DNA of 64,000 nucleotides from positions 62,001 through 126,000 of the forward strand of contig NZ_FONG01000015.1 in NCBI RefSeq assembly GCF_900112845.1. The letters are read 5' to 3'. This stretch comes from Actinacidiphila alni. GTDB taxonomy: Bacteria; Actinomycetota; Actinomycetes; Streptomycetales; Streptomycetaceae. Position 1 is the stretch's first letter; each line of letters begins with the position of its first letter. This document shows positions 32,564 to 40,459 of the stretch, piece after piece. Made by a program: the position numbers and the translations under genes. Under the pieces are notes generated by a model. That model did not search any database. It was given only the letters and a program-made list of their open reading frames with translations, and was not told where the DNA came from.

Positions 32564-32970
32564 GGTGTCGTGTCCTCCTTCGGCATCGTCGCGGACCGCT
32601 TCACCGGATCGAAGATGCTCACTCCGGGGAGGACGGACGGTACGTCCACGCTGGCCTGCGCGGTGATCTTGGTGTCGGTGTCCACGGGGTACGTGATGTG
32701 GGCGGTGAGCCAGTCGCTGACGGCGGCTTCCCCGGCCCTTTGGCCCGCGGCCTCGCCTCCGTTCGGGCCGGCCTGGGCGGCCGTCCTGGCCGCCGTCCTG
32801 GCCGCCGTTCCCGCCTGCTCGCCGCAGTAGGCCACCAGGCCGAGCTGGATTCCCGCCAGGGCGATCAGGAGGAGGAACGGGAGCATCCCGAGGTATTCGA
32901 GCGACGCCACCCCTCGGTCCCGGGCCCCTTCGCGGACGAAGGGTGCCCCTCCAGGGGCGCCCTTCACCAC
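32560..32970 (-). CDS. TadE-like pilus assembly protein
   Basis: 136 residues from GTG 32970; an adjacent GTG 32967 is equivalent. After ~20 residues encoded by a palindromic repeat comes the TadE/prepilin pattern REGARDRGVASLEYLGMLPFLLLIALAGIQLGLVAYCGEQAGTAARTAAR: Gly-Val cleavage area, Glu+5, one long helix. The C-terminal part is a short beta region (DTKITAQASVDVPSVLPG). Overlaps tadA by ATGA. A minor pseudopilin role is expected; the N-terminal extension has no family counterpart. Confidence 0.82.
   Translation of the reverse strand: MVKGAPGGAPFVREGARDRGVASLEYLGMLPFLLLIALAGIQLGLVAYCGEQAGTAARTAARTAAQAGPNGGEAAGQRAGEAAVSDWLTAHITYPVDTDTKITAQASVDVPSVLPGVSIFDPVKRSATMPKEDTTP
32939..32964. repeat. 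Palindromic GGGTGCCCCT element within the tadE start
   Basis: AAGGGTGCCCCT and AGGGGCGCCCTT form a near-perfect 12-bp inverted repeat with a 2-nt centre and one mismatch. It covers codons ~3-11 of tadE. The same decamer opens the dispersed intergenic repeats near 18.2 and 24.8 kb, and a close relative forms the terminator at 38.0 kb. Confidence 0.6.
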
Positions 32971-33005
32971 ATGGTGGAAGTGGAGAAGCCCGCGGCAGGC
33001 GCGCC

Positions 33006-34589
33006 TCACGGCTCGGGCCGTTCGTCGACGGTGCGGGCGTGGCCCGTGATGGGCACGAAGTCCCCGATGCCCGGGATGAGGAGGGGCATTTTGAGGGTGA
33101 CGGTGACGGAGACCTGCCCGTCGGACCGGTCGGGGCCGCCGACCGAGGCGGAGTCGCGCCAGGCGCTGGGCAGGTCGTCGAGAGCGGCGGCGCGGGAATC
33201 GGTGCCGACGGCCGCGGCGCGAGCCGCCTCGTCGGCGGCGTTGCCCGCGAGGGTGAAGGTGTAGCCGGCGAGGACGGCCTGCCACACGAGCATGAGGGTG
33301 ACGAGGATGATCGGCGTCATGCCGAGGGTCTCCAGGGTCACCTGGCCCTTGTCCCCGCGGTCCCCGCGCTCCCCCCGCTCGCGCCGCGCTTTCTTGCCGC
33401 GGGCGGCGGGCAGTGTCGCGCCGGTGACCAGGCCCAACTCCCCGGCGAGCGCCCAGATCCCGGCCTTGACGGTGGAGCGGGCGTCGAGGTCCTGGAGGCG
33501 GCCGGCGTCGATGACGGACTGGAGTTCGCGGAAGCCGGCCGGGATGACGGAGGAGGCCATCCGGGTGCCGGTGATGCGGCCGATCAGCGACGGCTGGATC
33601 TCGCTGCCCCGGGTGTGCCGGTTGACGACGGAGACGGTGTCCTGGGGTTTGCGGATCTGCAGCCGGTCCCACATGCGGACCATCCGCTTGGCGGCGCGTA
33701 CGGCGATGACGTCGGGGGTCAGGACGAGGACGGCGGCGTCGGCGACCTCGACGGCGACGGCGTTGGCGCTGGTCATCTGGGTGCCGCAGTCGACGACGAC
33801 CACTTCGTAGCGCTGCCTGAGGGCCGCGAGCACGAGCCGGGCGGAGCGGTCGGTGACGTCCTCGCCGCGTTCGCCGTCGGCGGGGGCGAGCAGCAGGGCG
33901 GGCCCCGACTCGTGGACGTACATGGCGTCGTGCAGGACGCGGGAGGAGACGTCCGCGATGTCGGCGAGGTCGGCGACGGAGCGGCGGAACTGCACGTCGA
34001 GGTAGGAGGCGATGTCGCCCCCCTGGAGGTCGAGGTCGACCAGGGCGGTGGAGCGGCCCGACGCGTGGGCGGCGAGGGCGAGTTGGACGGCGGTGACGGT
34101 GGTGCCGACGCCGCCCTTGGCGCCGGCCACCGCGATGAGGGTGCCGCCGGCCACGGCGGGCAGGGCGCGCTGCGGTCCGAGGTGCCGGCGCACCCCGGCC
34201 GACCAGGTGGCGGCGGCCTCGACCCTGGCACCCAACTCGTCGTAGGAGAGCGGGAATCCGACGACACCTCGGGCGCCGGAGTCCATGGCGGCGGCGAGCA
34301 CGGCGGGGCTGGGGTCGGCGGTCAGCAGGATGACGCCGATGGCGGGGAAGCGCAGCGCGATGTCGCGGATCAGGTCGAGGGCGGGCATCGGCGCGATGCC
34401 CTCCTGGACGACGACGACTTCGGGCAGTTCGTCGAGGCCGGCCTCGGCGGCGCGGGCGAGCGTCTCCAGCAGGGCGGTGGAGTCGGGCAGCGCGGGTGCC
34501 GGTTCTGCGCCGGGCAGTTGACCGAGCAGGCCGAGCAGGGCGCGGGCGGCGTCCGGGTCGGCGGTTCCGGCGAGGATGCGGACGGTCAC
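33006..34589 (-). CDS. TadZ/CpaE-like ATPase fused to a C-terminal TadE-like pseudopilin domain
   Basis: 527 residues, GTG 34589 overlapping the cpaB stop (GTGA). Residues ~1-130 are an atypical receiver domain (TVRILAGTADPDAARALLGLLGQLPG, VVVVQEGIAPMPALDLIRDIALRFPAIGVILLTAD). Residues ~140-400 are a MinD/ParA-type ATPase with the deviant Walker A AVAGAKGGVGTTVTA near 150-160 and VVDCGTQMTSANAVAVEVAD. After a charged linker (RRERGERGDRGDKG) comes QVTLETLGMTPIILVTLMLVWQAVLAGYTF, a TadE/prepilin helix with Glu+5-like position, and a beta tail. TadZ normally places the Tad machine at a pole in the cytoplasm; the fusion would tether it to the membrane. Confidence 0.85.
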   Translation of the reverse strand: MTVRILAGTADPDAARALLGLLGQLPGAEPAPALPDSTALLETLARAAEAGLDELPEVVVVQEGIAPMPALDLIRDIALRFPAIGVILLTADPSPAVLAAAMDSGARGVVGFPLSYDELGARVEAAATWSAGVRRHLGPQRALPAVAGGTLIAVAGAKGGVGTTVTAVQLALAAHASGRSTALVDLDLQGGDIASYLDVQFRRSVADLADIADVSSRVLHDAMYVHESGPALLLAPADGERGEDVTDRSARLVLAALRQRYEVVVVDCGTQMTSANAVAVEVADAAVLVLTPDVIAVRAAKRMVRMWDRLQIRKPQDTVSVVNRHTRGSEIQPSLIGRITGTRMASSVIPAGFRELQSVIDAGRLQDLDARSTVKAGIWALAGELGLVTGATLPAARGKKARRERGERGDRGDKGQVTLETLGMTPIILVTLMLVWQAVLAGYTFTLAGNAADEAARAAAVGTDSRAAALDDLPSAWRDSASVGGPDRSDGQVSVTVTLKMPLLIPGIGDFVPITGHARTVDERPEP

Positions 34590-35323
34590 GGCCTGCCTCC
34601 CGTTCCGGTGCCCGAGGTCCCGGTGTCCGAGCCGAGCGTGTAGGTGCGGTCGCTGTCGGAGGGGGCCGCGGTGTCGCCGGGGGCGACGAGGGCCAGCCGT
34701 ACGTGTTCGGCGAAGGACTCGGCGTAGGCGACGCGTTGGGCGTCGGCGGCGTCGAGCGCGAAGGTGATCGGTACGCCCTCGGCGGACAGCCGCTGCGCGT
34801 TCTCGCTCTTGTCGAACGCCTTGATCTCGCCGACGTCGATGACCTGGGCGCCGGAGACGATGATCTTCGAGACGTCGGGGTCGGTGTCCTTGCGGCCCTG
34901 GAAGGTGGCGAAGATGTTGACCTTGGCACCCGGGGTGATCTTGCCCGCGACGCCGGTCTCCGCGTCGATCATGATGGCGATCTCCATCTGCCCGGGCTTG
35001 AGTTCGGGCCGGGCGGCGACCATGTCGGACTGGAGCAGCGAGCCCTTGCGCAGCGGCACGGCGGCGATCTTGCCCTGGAACTGGCCGAGTTCGCGGACCG
35101 CGGTGTCCGGCAGCCACCGCTTCGGTATGTGCACCTGGTGCACCTTGGCGGCGGTCAGCGCCTGGTAGGCGGGGACGTCGGCGCTGAGTTCGTACGCGGT
35201 GACCTTGGGTCCGACCTGCGACCGCGCGTCGCTGACGACGGCGAGCACCCCCACGAAGGCGGCCACCGCGCAGATCACGGAGACCACCAGGAGGACGACA
35301 CCACGACGCTGACGTGAGTTCAT
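34586..35323 (-). CDS. CpaB/RcpC-like SAF domain protein
   Basis: 245 residues, ATG 35323. One N-terminal membrane helix (RRGVVLLVVSVICAVAAFVGVLAVV), then a SAF domain ~42-105 (VTAYELSADVPAYQALTAAKVHQVHIPKRWLP) and the RcpC/CpaB continuation (IAAVPLRKGSLLQSDMVAARPELKPGQMEIAIMID, GKITPGAKVNIFATFQGR). CpaB is the periplasmic/extracytoplasmic connector of the Tad machine. In a Gram-positive it presumably links the membrane platform to the wall. It is 12 bp after the zinc-ribbon gene and overlaps the next gene. Confidence 0.87.
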   Translation of the reverse strand: MNSRQRRGVVLLVVSVICAVAAFVGVLAVVSDARSQVGPKVTAYELSADVPAYQALTAAKVHQVHIPKRWLPDTAVRELGQFQGKIAAVPLRKGSLLQSDMVAARPELKPGQMEIAIMIDAETGVAGKITPGAKVNIFATFQGRKDTDPDVSKIIVSGAQVIDVGEIKAFDKSENAQRLSAEGVPITFALDAADAQRVAYAESFAEHVRLALVAPGDTAAPSDSDRTYTLGSDTGTSGTGTGGRP

Positions 35324-35335
35324 GTGCGGGCGGAC

Positions 35336-36184
35336 CTATCGCTTGTGGGGTTCGAGTTGGGGGCGGCGCGGGGTCTCGACCTCGCGCGGCGGCCGGGCGG
35401 CGGCGTGTTTCGCCGGAGCCGTACGGTCCCCCAGCCGGGTGGCGCAGAACAAGCACTGGTCACCGATGACTTCGAGCCCGCACCAGGTGCAGGTGTCGCG
35501 CCGTACCGAGGTGACGAGTTGGTAGAGCATGCCGACATCGGCGATGTAGGCGGTGAATTCGACCAGTTTGCCGGTCCCCCACCAGCGGGCGGAGTCGGTG
35601 GGCAGCGGCACCTCGCGCAGGTACTGGGAGCGCCAGGCGGTGGCGAGCGGGCCGGTGATCCAGCCGGGGTCGACGCCCTTGCCGGCGATGGCGAGCTGCG
35701 TCTGGTAGCCGGGGCCCGGCGGCACGCTGTCGGGGGCGGCCTCGCCGAGATACGGCTCGGGGTGCGCGACGACCGCGAAGTGCCGTCCGGGGACCAGGGA
35801 TTTGACGTGGGTGCCGACGCCGACCGGGACGCGGTCGAGCCTGGCGACCGAGCCGAGCAGCGCGCCGGAGTGCAGGTAGTACGTGAGCAGCCGGGCCGCG
35901 CCGGCCAGGACGCCGGGGCCGAGGTCGGTGCCGGACAGCTGGCGCAACTGCTCGGCGAGCAGGGTGACGGCCAGCGGGGGCAGGGCGCTGGGCACGATCG
36001 CTATCCGGTCGGCCTCCAGGGCGGACCGTACGGTGTGGATGCGGCGTCTGGCCGGATCGGTGGGGTCGGCCGGGGCCAGGGCGACGATGTGGCCGTACGC
36101 GTCGAGCGCGGCGGAGGTACGGGTCACCTGCTCTTCGAGCGGGACGGCGGAATCGTCCGAGGTGACGGTGATGACGCTCGGCAT
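35336..36184 (-). CDS. Hypothetical protein with C-terminal zinc ribbon, first gene of the Tad operon
   Basis: 282 residues from ATG 36184 with GGGGGAGG upstream; the frame is open to 36370 without a ribosome site. I do not recognise the main domain (~1-235): alternating alpha/beta with SVITVTSDDSAVPLEEQVTRTSAALDAYGHIVALAP and DLGPGVLAGAARLLTYYLHSGALLG. Near 245-265 is a zinc ribbon, CTWCGLEVIGDQCLFC (two CxxC pairs). A basic Pro-rich tail follows. Its position as operon leader, 12 bp before cpaB, suggests a Tad-specific cytosolic factor or regulator, but no function can be given. Confidence 0.75.
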   Translation of the reverse strand: MPSVITVTSDDSAVPLEEQVTRTSAALDAYGHIVALAPADPTDPARRRIHTVRSALEADRIAIVPSALPPLAVTLLAEQLRQLSGTDLGPGVLAGAARLLTYYLHSGALLGSVARLDRVPVGVGTHVKSLVPGRHFAVVAHPEPYLGEAAPDSVPPGPGYQTQLAIAGKGVDPGWITGPLATAWRSQYLREVPLPTDSARWWGTGKLVEFTAYIADVGMLYQLVTSVRRDTCTWCGLEVIGDQCLFCATRLGDRTAPAKHAAARPPREVETPRRPQLEPHKR

Positions 36185-36320
36185 GCGGTACCTCCCCCCT
36201 TCACGCCCGGTGATGGCCGGCACCTGGCGATTCGCGGTCGTCAGCTTATCGATGTGTAGCGGGTTGGGTGCGGAAAGTTGCGGATCGAAGCATGTGAACG
36301 ACAGGTGACCGGCAGAGGTC

Positions 36321-36349
36321 TTGACAACCCAATTGGTCTGGACCAGCTT
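36321..36349 (+). promoter_or_regulatory. Chitinase promoter overlapping a dre-like site
   Basis: TTGACA (36321-36326) with a weak CAGCTT (36344-36349) 17 bp on. The dre-like element occupies the spacer and -10, ideal for repression. The 256-bp gap 36185-36440 also serves the leftward Tad operon, for which I see no clear promoter. Confidence 0.4.
36332..36347. promoter_or_regulatory. DasR-responsive element (dre) upstream of the chitinase
   Basis: ATTGGTCTGGACCAGC contains the core TGGTCTGGACCA (36334-36345) and matches the published Streptomyces dre consensus (about AGTGGTCTAGACCACT) at 13 of 16 positions. DasR is the GntR-type repressor that releases chitin-use genes when glucosamine-6-phosphate accumulates. 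The location upstream of a GH18 chitinase makes this call strong. Confidence 0.75.
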
Positions 36350-36440
36350 TCTCCCTGACATCTGTTTCATGTGACCACGTTCACGTCGTACGCACCCGCA
36401 CTCCCACTACCCCCCAACTCCTTGCCCCCAGGAGGCAGTC

Positions 36441-37994
36441 GTGGAACGTGCATCGCACGCGAATCAAGCGAGCCATGCCAAGCACAGATCGAAGATCGTC
36501 CGCCGGGCCGTCGCGGGCCTGAGCGCCGCCGCGGTGATCGGCACCGGAGTCGCGCTCGTCGACATGGGCACCGCCAGCGCGGCGGGCACCAATCTCGCCG
36601 CCAACTCCGGTTTCGAGAGCGGCCTGTCGAACTGGACCTGCACCGCGGGCAGCGGCGCCACCGTCTCCAGCCCCGTGCACTCCGGCTCGGCCGCGCTCAA
36701 GGCGACGCCGAGCAGCAGCGACACCGCCCAGTGTTCGCAGGTCGTCAGCGTGCAGCCCAACTCGCAGTACACGCTGAGCGCGTGGGTGCAGGGCTCCTAC
36801 GTCTACCTCGGCGCGACCGGCACCGGCGGCACCGACCCGTCCACCTGGACCCCGTCGGCGTCCACGTACCAGCAGCTCAGCGTCAACTTCAGCACGGGCG
36901 CGAACACGCACTCGGTGACGATCTACACGCACGGCTGGTACGCGCAGCCCGCGTACTTCGCGGACGACGTCTCGCTGTCCGGCCCCGGCGGCACGACCAC
37001 CACCCCGCCGACGACGCCGCCGACCACTCCCCCGACCACGCCGCCCACCACCCCGCCGACGACGCCTCCCACGACGCCGCCGACCACGCCGCCCACGAAC
37101 CCGCCGAACAGCGCGATCCCGAAGCACGCGGTCACCGGCTACTGGCAGAACTTCAACAACGGCGCCACCGTGCAGACCATCGCGCAGGTGCAGAACCAGT
37201 ACGACATCATCGCCGTCGCCTTCGCGGACGCGACCACCACGCCCGGCGCGGTGTCGTTCACCCTGGACCCGGCGCTGAACTACAGCACGGCGCAGTTCAA
37301 GGCGGACATCGCCGCCAAGCAGGCGGCGGGCAAGAAGGTGATCATCTCCGTCGGCGGGCAGAACGGCACCATCTCGGTGCGGGACTCCGCCTCGGCCACC
37401 AACTTCGCCAACAGCGTCTACTCGCTGATGCAGACGTATGGGTTCAACGGGGTCGACATCGACCTGGAGAACGGCATCGACTCCACCTACATGTCGCAGG
37501 CGCTGCGGTCGCTGAGCGCCAAGGCGGGTTCGTCGCTGATCATCACGATGGCGCCGCAGACGATCGACATGCTGTCGGCGGGCAGTGACTACCTGGCCAC
37601 CGCGCTGAAGATCAAGGACATCCTGACCGTCGTCAACACGCAGTACTACAACAGCGGTTCGATGAACGGCTGCGACGGCGGCGTCTACAGCCAGGGCTCG
37701 GTCGACTTCATCACGACGCTGGCCTGCACCGCGATCCAGGCCGGGCTCGACCCGTCCCAGGTCGGCATCGGCACCCCGGCGTCCAGCAGCGCCGCCAGCT
37801 CCGGCTACGTCAGCCCGACCGTCGTCAACAACGCGATCGACTGCCTGACCAAGGGCACCGGTTGCGGCACCTTCCACCCGTCCACCACCTGGCCGACCCT
37901 GCGCGGCGCGATGACCTGGTCCACCAACTGGGACGCCTCCGCCGGCAACACCTGGTCCAACGCGGTCGGCGCCCACGTGCACGCCCTGCCGTAG
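36441..37994 (+). CDS. Secreted GH18 chitinase with N-terminal carbohydrate-binding domain
   Basis: 517 residues, GTG 36441 after AGGAGG. Signal peptide to about residue 48 (AVAGLSAAAVIGTGVALVDMGTASAAG). A CBM4/9- or CBM16-like jelly roll follows (~50-178: NLAANSGFESGLSNWTCTAGSGA), then a Thr-Pro-Pro-Thr linker (~185-222) and a GH18 catalytic barrel (~228-517). The family motif is GFNGVDIDLEN with catalytic Glu343 and Asp339/341. VTGYWQNFNNG and VIISVGGQNG are substrate-side motifs. Hydrolyses beta-1,4-GlcNAc linkages of chitin outside the cell. Regulation is probably by DasR through the dre at 36332-36347. A strong bidirectional terminator follows. Confidence 0.93.
   Translation: MERASHANQASHAKHRSKIVRRAVAGLSAAAVIGTGVALVDMGTASAAGTNLAANSGFESGLSNWTCTAGSGATVSSPVHSGSAALKATPSSSDTAQCSQVVSVQPNSQYTLSAWVQGSYVYLGATGTGGTDPSTWTPSASTYQQLSVNFSTGANTHSVTIYTHGWYAQPAYFADDVSLSGPGGTTTTPPTTPPTTPPTTPPTTPPTTPPTTPPTTPPTNPPNSAIPKHAVTGYWQNFNNGATVQTIAQVQNQYDIIAVAFADATTTPGAVSFTLDPALNYSTAQFKADIAAKQAAGKKVIISVGGQNGTISVRDSASATNFANSVYSLMQTYGFNGVDIDLENGIDSTYMSQALRSLSAKAGSSLIITMAPQTIDMLSAGSDYLATALKIKDILTVVNTQYYNSGSMNGCDGGVYSQGSVDFITTLACTAIQAGLDPSQVGIGTPASSSAASSGYVSPTVVNNAIDCLTKGTGCGTFHPSTTWPTLRGAMTWSTNWDASAGNTWSNAVGAHVHALP
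36993..37106 (+). repeat. Thr-Pro linker tandem repeat of the chitinase
   Basis: About nine 12-nt units encoding TTPP-type tetrapeptides, with synonymous drift between units. An inter-domain linker; the count may vary between strains. Confidence 0.8.
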
Positions 37995-38011
37995 GCAGCC
38001 GCCCCACGAAG

Positions 38012-38055
38012 AAAGGGCGCCCCTCTCCCGACGTCACGGGAGAGGGGCGCCCTTT
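38012..38055. terminator. Perfect 19-bp bidirectional terminator
   Basis: AAAGGGCGCCCCTCTCCCG (38012-38030) and its exact complement (38037-38055) around a 6-nt loop. A-tract before and T-tract after suit both the rightward chitinase and the leftward ridA transcript. Confidence 0.85.
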
Positions 38056-38067
38056 CACATCCCCGGG

Positions 38068-38478
38068 TCACCCCAGGACGGCCAGGGCGTCGATCTCGAT
38101 CAGCAGGCCGGCGGGGAGGCCGACGTAGACGGTGGTGCGGGCGGCCGGGACATCCACGAGCGGAGCGAAGAACTCGTTGTAGATCTCGTTGAGTTCGGCG
38201 AAGTGCGCGGTGTCCGTGAGGTAGACGCGGATCATGATGACGTCCTCCCAGGTGGCGCCGCCGGCCTCCAGGACGGCCTGGACGTTGGCGAGGGTCTGGA
38301 GGGTCTGCTCGCGCAGGCCGGGCCCGGCCGGGGTCGGGGCCCGGCCCTCGACGGCGGGCAGAAAGCCGACCTGGCCCGCCACTTGGAGGAGATTCCCCTT
38401 GCGGACGCCGTGCGAGAACTTCGCGGGCGGCGCGGTGTGGGTGGCCGGGACGACGGCGGTCTTCTGACCGTTGCTCAT
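38068..38478 (-). CDS. RidA family enamine/imine deaminase
   Basis: 136 residues. RidA signatures: GNLLQVAGQVGF, ANVQAVLEAGGATWEDVIMIRVYLTD, and PAARTTVYVGLPAGLLIEIDALAV with catalytic-type Arg114 and Glu128. RidA hydrolyses reactive 2-aminoacrylate and other enamines released by PLP-dependent dehydratases/deaminases. It lies 12 bp after the iclR gene in the leftward operon, facing a PLP amino acid deaminase across the divergent promoter, which gives a clear role: cleaning up that enzyme's intermediates. Confidence 0.92.
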   Translation of the reverse strand: MSNGQKTAVVPATHTAPPAKFSHGVRKGNLLQVAGQVGFLPAVEGRAPTPAGPGLREQTLQTLANVQAVLEAGGATWEDVIMIRVYLTDTAHFAELNEIYNEFFAPLVDVPAARTTVYVGLPAGLLIEIDALAVLG

Positions 38479-38490
38479 GCGGATGGTTCC

Positions 38491-39243
38491 TTACTGTGGG
38501 CTGGGGATTCCTGACAGGTCGCGGCCGGCGGCCTCGGCCGTCCGCAGGATCAGCGGGCGCAGCTGGAGCAACTCCTCCGCGCCGACGACGACATTGGGCG
38601 CCGACACCGACAGCGCGGCGCAGACCCGGCCGTCGGCGCCGCGCAGGGGCGCGCCGACGCAGTTGATGGACTCCTCGTGGCCGCCGAGGTCGGTGGCCCA
38701 GCCCTGTTCGCGGACCCGGGCCAGTTCGGCGAGGAAGGCGGCGGCGTCCGGCGTGGACTTCGCGGTGTAGCGCGGATACTCCAACTGCTCCGCGACCGCG
38801 CGCCGTTCGGCCTCCGGCAGGTCGGCCAGCAGCAGTTTGGCGACGGCGGCCACCGTGATCGCGACCGGGCGGCCGATCCGCGAGTACATCCGTACCGGGT
38901 AGCGGCTCTCCACCTTATCGATGTAGACCACCTCGCCCTGCTCGTACACCGCCAAGTGGACGGTGTGGCCGGTGCGTTCGTTGAGCGCGACCAGGTGCGG
39001 GTGGACGATGCCGCGGATGTCGAGGTTCTCCATCGCCTGCTGGGCGAGGGCGAACAGCCGGGTGCCGAGCCGGTAGCGCTGGTCCTGCTGCCGGTAGACC
39101 AGGCCGTGCTCGTGCAGGGTGCGCAGCAGCCGCAGCGCGGTGGACTTGTGCACCTCGAGACGGGCCGCGACCTGTTCGAGTCCGGCCGGGCCCTCGGCCA
39201 GCAGCGGCAGGATGCTCAGCGCACGGTCGACCGTCTGGCTCAC
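38491..39243 (-). CDS. IclR family transcriptional regulator
   Basis: 250 residues from GTG 39243, sharing GTGA with the kinase stop; the open frame to 39321 lies inside the kinase gene. Winged helix ~1-65 (SQTVDRALSILPLLAEGPAGLEQVAARLEVHKSTALRLLRTLHEHGLV) and the IclR ligand domain (LNERTGHTVHLAVYEQGEVVYIDKVES, GRPVAITVAAVAKLLLADLP, GWATDLGGHEESINCVGAPLRGADG). A likely local regulator of the divergent cluster through the 20-bp palindrome at 40419-40438. Confidence 0.92.
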   Translation of the reverse strand: MSQTVDRALSILPLLAEGPAGLEQVAARLEVHKSTALRLLRTLHEHGLVYRQQDQRYRLGTRLFALAQQAMENLDIRGIVHPHLVALNERTGHTVHLAVYEQGEVVYIDKVESRYPVRMYSRIGRPVAITVAAVAKLLLADLPEAERRAVAEQLEYPRYTAKSTPDAAAFLAELARVREQGWATDLGGHEESINCVGAPLRGADGRVCAALSVSAPNVVVGAEELLQLRPLILRTAEAAGRDLSGIPSPQ

Positions 39244-40331
39244 CGCGGTTCCTCCTCGCCGACGCCGGCTGTCTGCTGATCGGCCGCCGTCCAGCCGGCG
39301 CCCAGCCGCAGTCTCCCCCATGCCGCGTCGTCCAGCGCGACCAGCGCGTCGGCGTGCGCGCGCGAGGGCGGCGTCCCCAGGTCGCCGGGCTCGGTCAGCG
39401 CGGCGGCGGCCAGCACGTGGCCGTGCCGCACCCGGTCCCGTACGGGCAGGCCGCGCAGCGCCGCGGACAGATAGCCGGCCGCGAAGGCGTCGCCGGCGCC
39501 GACGTGCGCCACGACGTCCACGGCAAGGCCCGGGACGCGCAGCCGCTCGCCGCCGCTGAAGACGGTCGCGCCCGCCGCGCCCTGCTTGACCACCAGCGTC
39601 TCCGGCTCGGGCAGCGCGGCCCGGATCGCGTCGGCGTCCGGCAGGCCCCAGGCGGCCTGCGCCTCGTCCTCGCCGACGAAGACCAGGTCGCAGCCGCGCG
39701 CCAGGTCCACGCAGACGCGCGGGTCGGCGTCACGCCACAGCGCCGGGCGGTGGTTGACGTCGAAGGAGACCAGCGGGCGGCCCGGTTCGCGGCGGGTGAG
39801 GCGGCGGGTCAGCGCCATGGCGTCGGCCGACAGCGCGGGGGTGATGCCGGTGAGGTGCAGCACCCGGCCGCTCCAGGCGTCGGCGCGGGCGACCAGGTCG
39901 GGCGAGAGGGCGGAGGCGGCGGAGCCGGCCCGGTAGTAGACGACCTCCGCCCGCTCGGGCCCGGCCTCGGGGCCGGTGGCGCGCTCGCCGGCCGTACGGA
40001 AGTAGATGCCGGTGGGGCGGTGCGGGTCGCGCTGTACGGCGCTGACGTCGACGCCGGCCGCGGCGATCGTGGCCACCAGGTGGTCGCCGAAGCCGTCCGC
40101 GCCGACGCGGCTGATCCAGCGGGCGCGGTGGCCGGTACGGGCCAGGGTGCAGGCCACATTGGACTCGGCGCCGCCGATCGCCCGGTGGAAGGAGGGCACG
40201 TCGGCGAGGCGGCCGGGCACGGACGGCACGAAGGTGACCATGGACTCGCCGAGGCATACGACGTCGAAGGCGGCGCCGCCGGCGTCCTCGGCGGCGCCCG
40301 GCCACGCCCGAGGGCTCGTCGGTACGGTCAC
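39240..40331 (-). CDS. PfkB family sugar kinase (KDG-kinase-like)
   Basis: 363 residues. PfkB fold: N-terminal DVVCLGESMVTFVP and HRAIGGAESNVACTLARTG, substrate loop RPTGIYFRT, and the C-terminal signature HVGAGDAFAAGYLSAAL with catalytic Asp; the usual DT before GAGD is replaced by HV. The GES/AESN pattern points to 2-keto-3-deoxygluconate kinases, but the neighbours (PLP deaminase, D-aminoacylase, RidA) suggest a keto-acid or amino-sugar-derived substrate. First gene of the leftward kinase-iclR-ridA operon. Confidence 0.87.
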   Translation of the reverse strand: MTVPTSPRAWPGAAEDAGGAAFDVVCLGESMVTFVPSVPGRLADVPSFHRAIGGAESNVACTLARTGHRARWISRVGADGFGDHLVATIAAAGVDVSAVQRDPHRPTGIYFRTAGERATGPEAGPERAEVVYYRAGSAASALSPDLVARADAWSGRVLHLTGITPALSADAMALTRRLTRREPGRPLVSFDVNHRPALWRDADPRVCVDLARGCDLVFVGEDEAQAAWGLPDADAIRAALPEPETLVVKQGAAGATVFSGGERLRVPGLAVDVVAHVGAGDAFAAGYLSAALRGLPVRDRVRHGHVLAAAALTEPGDLGTPPSRAHADALVALDDAAWGRLRLGAGWTAADQQTAGVGEEEPR

Positions 40332-40418
40332 GGTCGTTCTCGCTTCTGTGGAGGGCTGTGCCGACGGGAGCGGCGTTGACCTGGCACTCGCGGGGATGTT
40401 AGACAGCGGGAAACATTC

Positions 40419-40438
40419 TATGCAACGGCCGTTGCATA
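40419..40438. promoter_or_regulatory. 20-bp perfect palindrome, putative IclR operator
   Basis: TATGCAACGGCCGTTGCATA is a perfect dyad. An overlapping weaker dyad GTTGCA-N5-TGCAAC runs 40431-40447. It sits centrally in the 128-bp divergent gap between the kinase and deaminase genes, 21 bp before the deaminase ATG. The IclR regulator encoded in the left arm is the obvious binder. Confidence 0.7.
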
Positions 40439-40459
40439 TGCTGCAACACGGGAGGTTCG

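Noticed and set aside
36993..37106. Regular 12-bp repeats suggesting CRISPR or a satellite
   Set aside because: They are in frame and encode a Thr-Pro linker between chitinase domains; there are no unique spacers.
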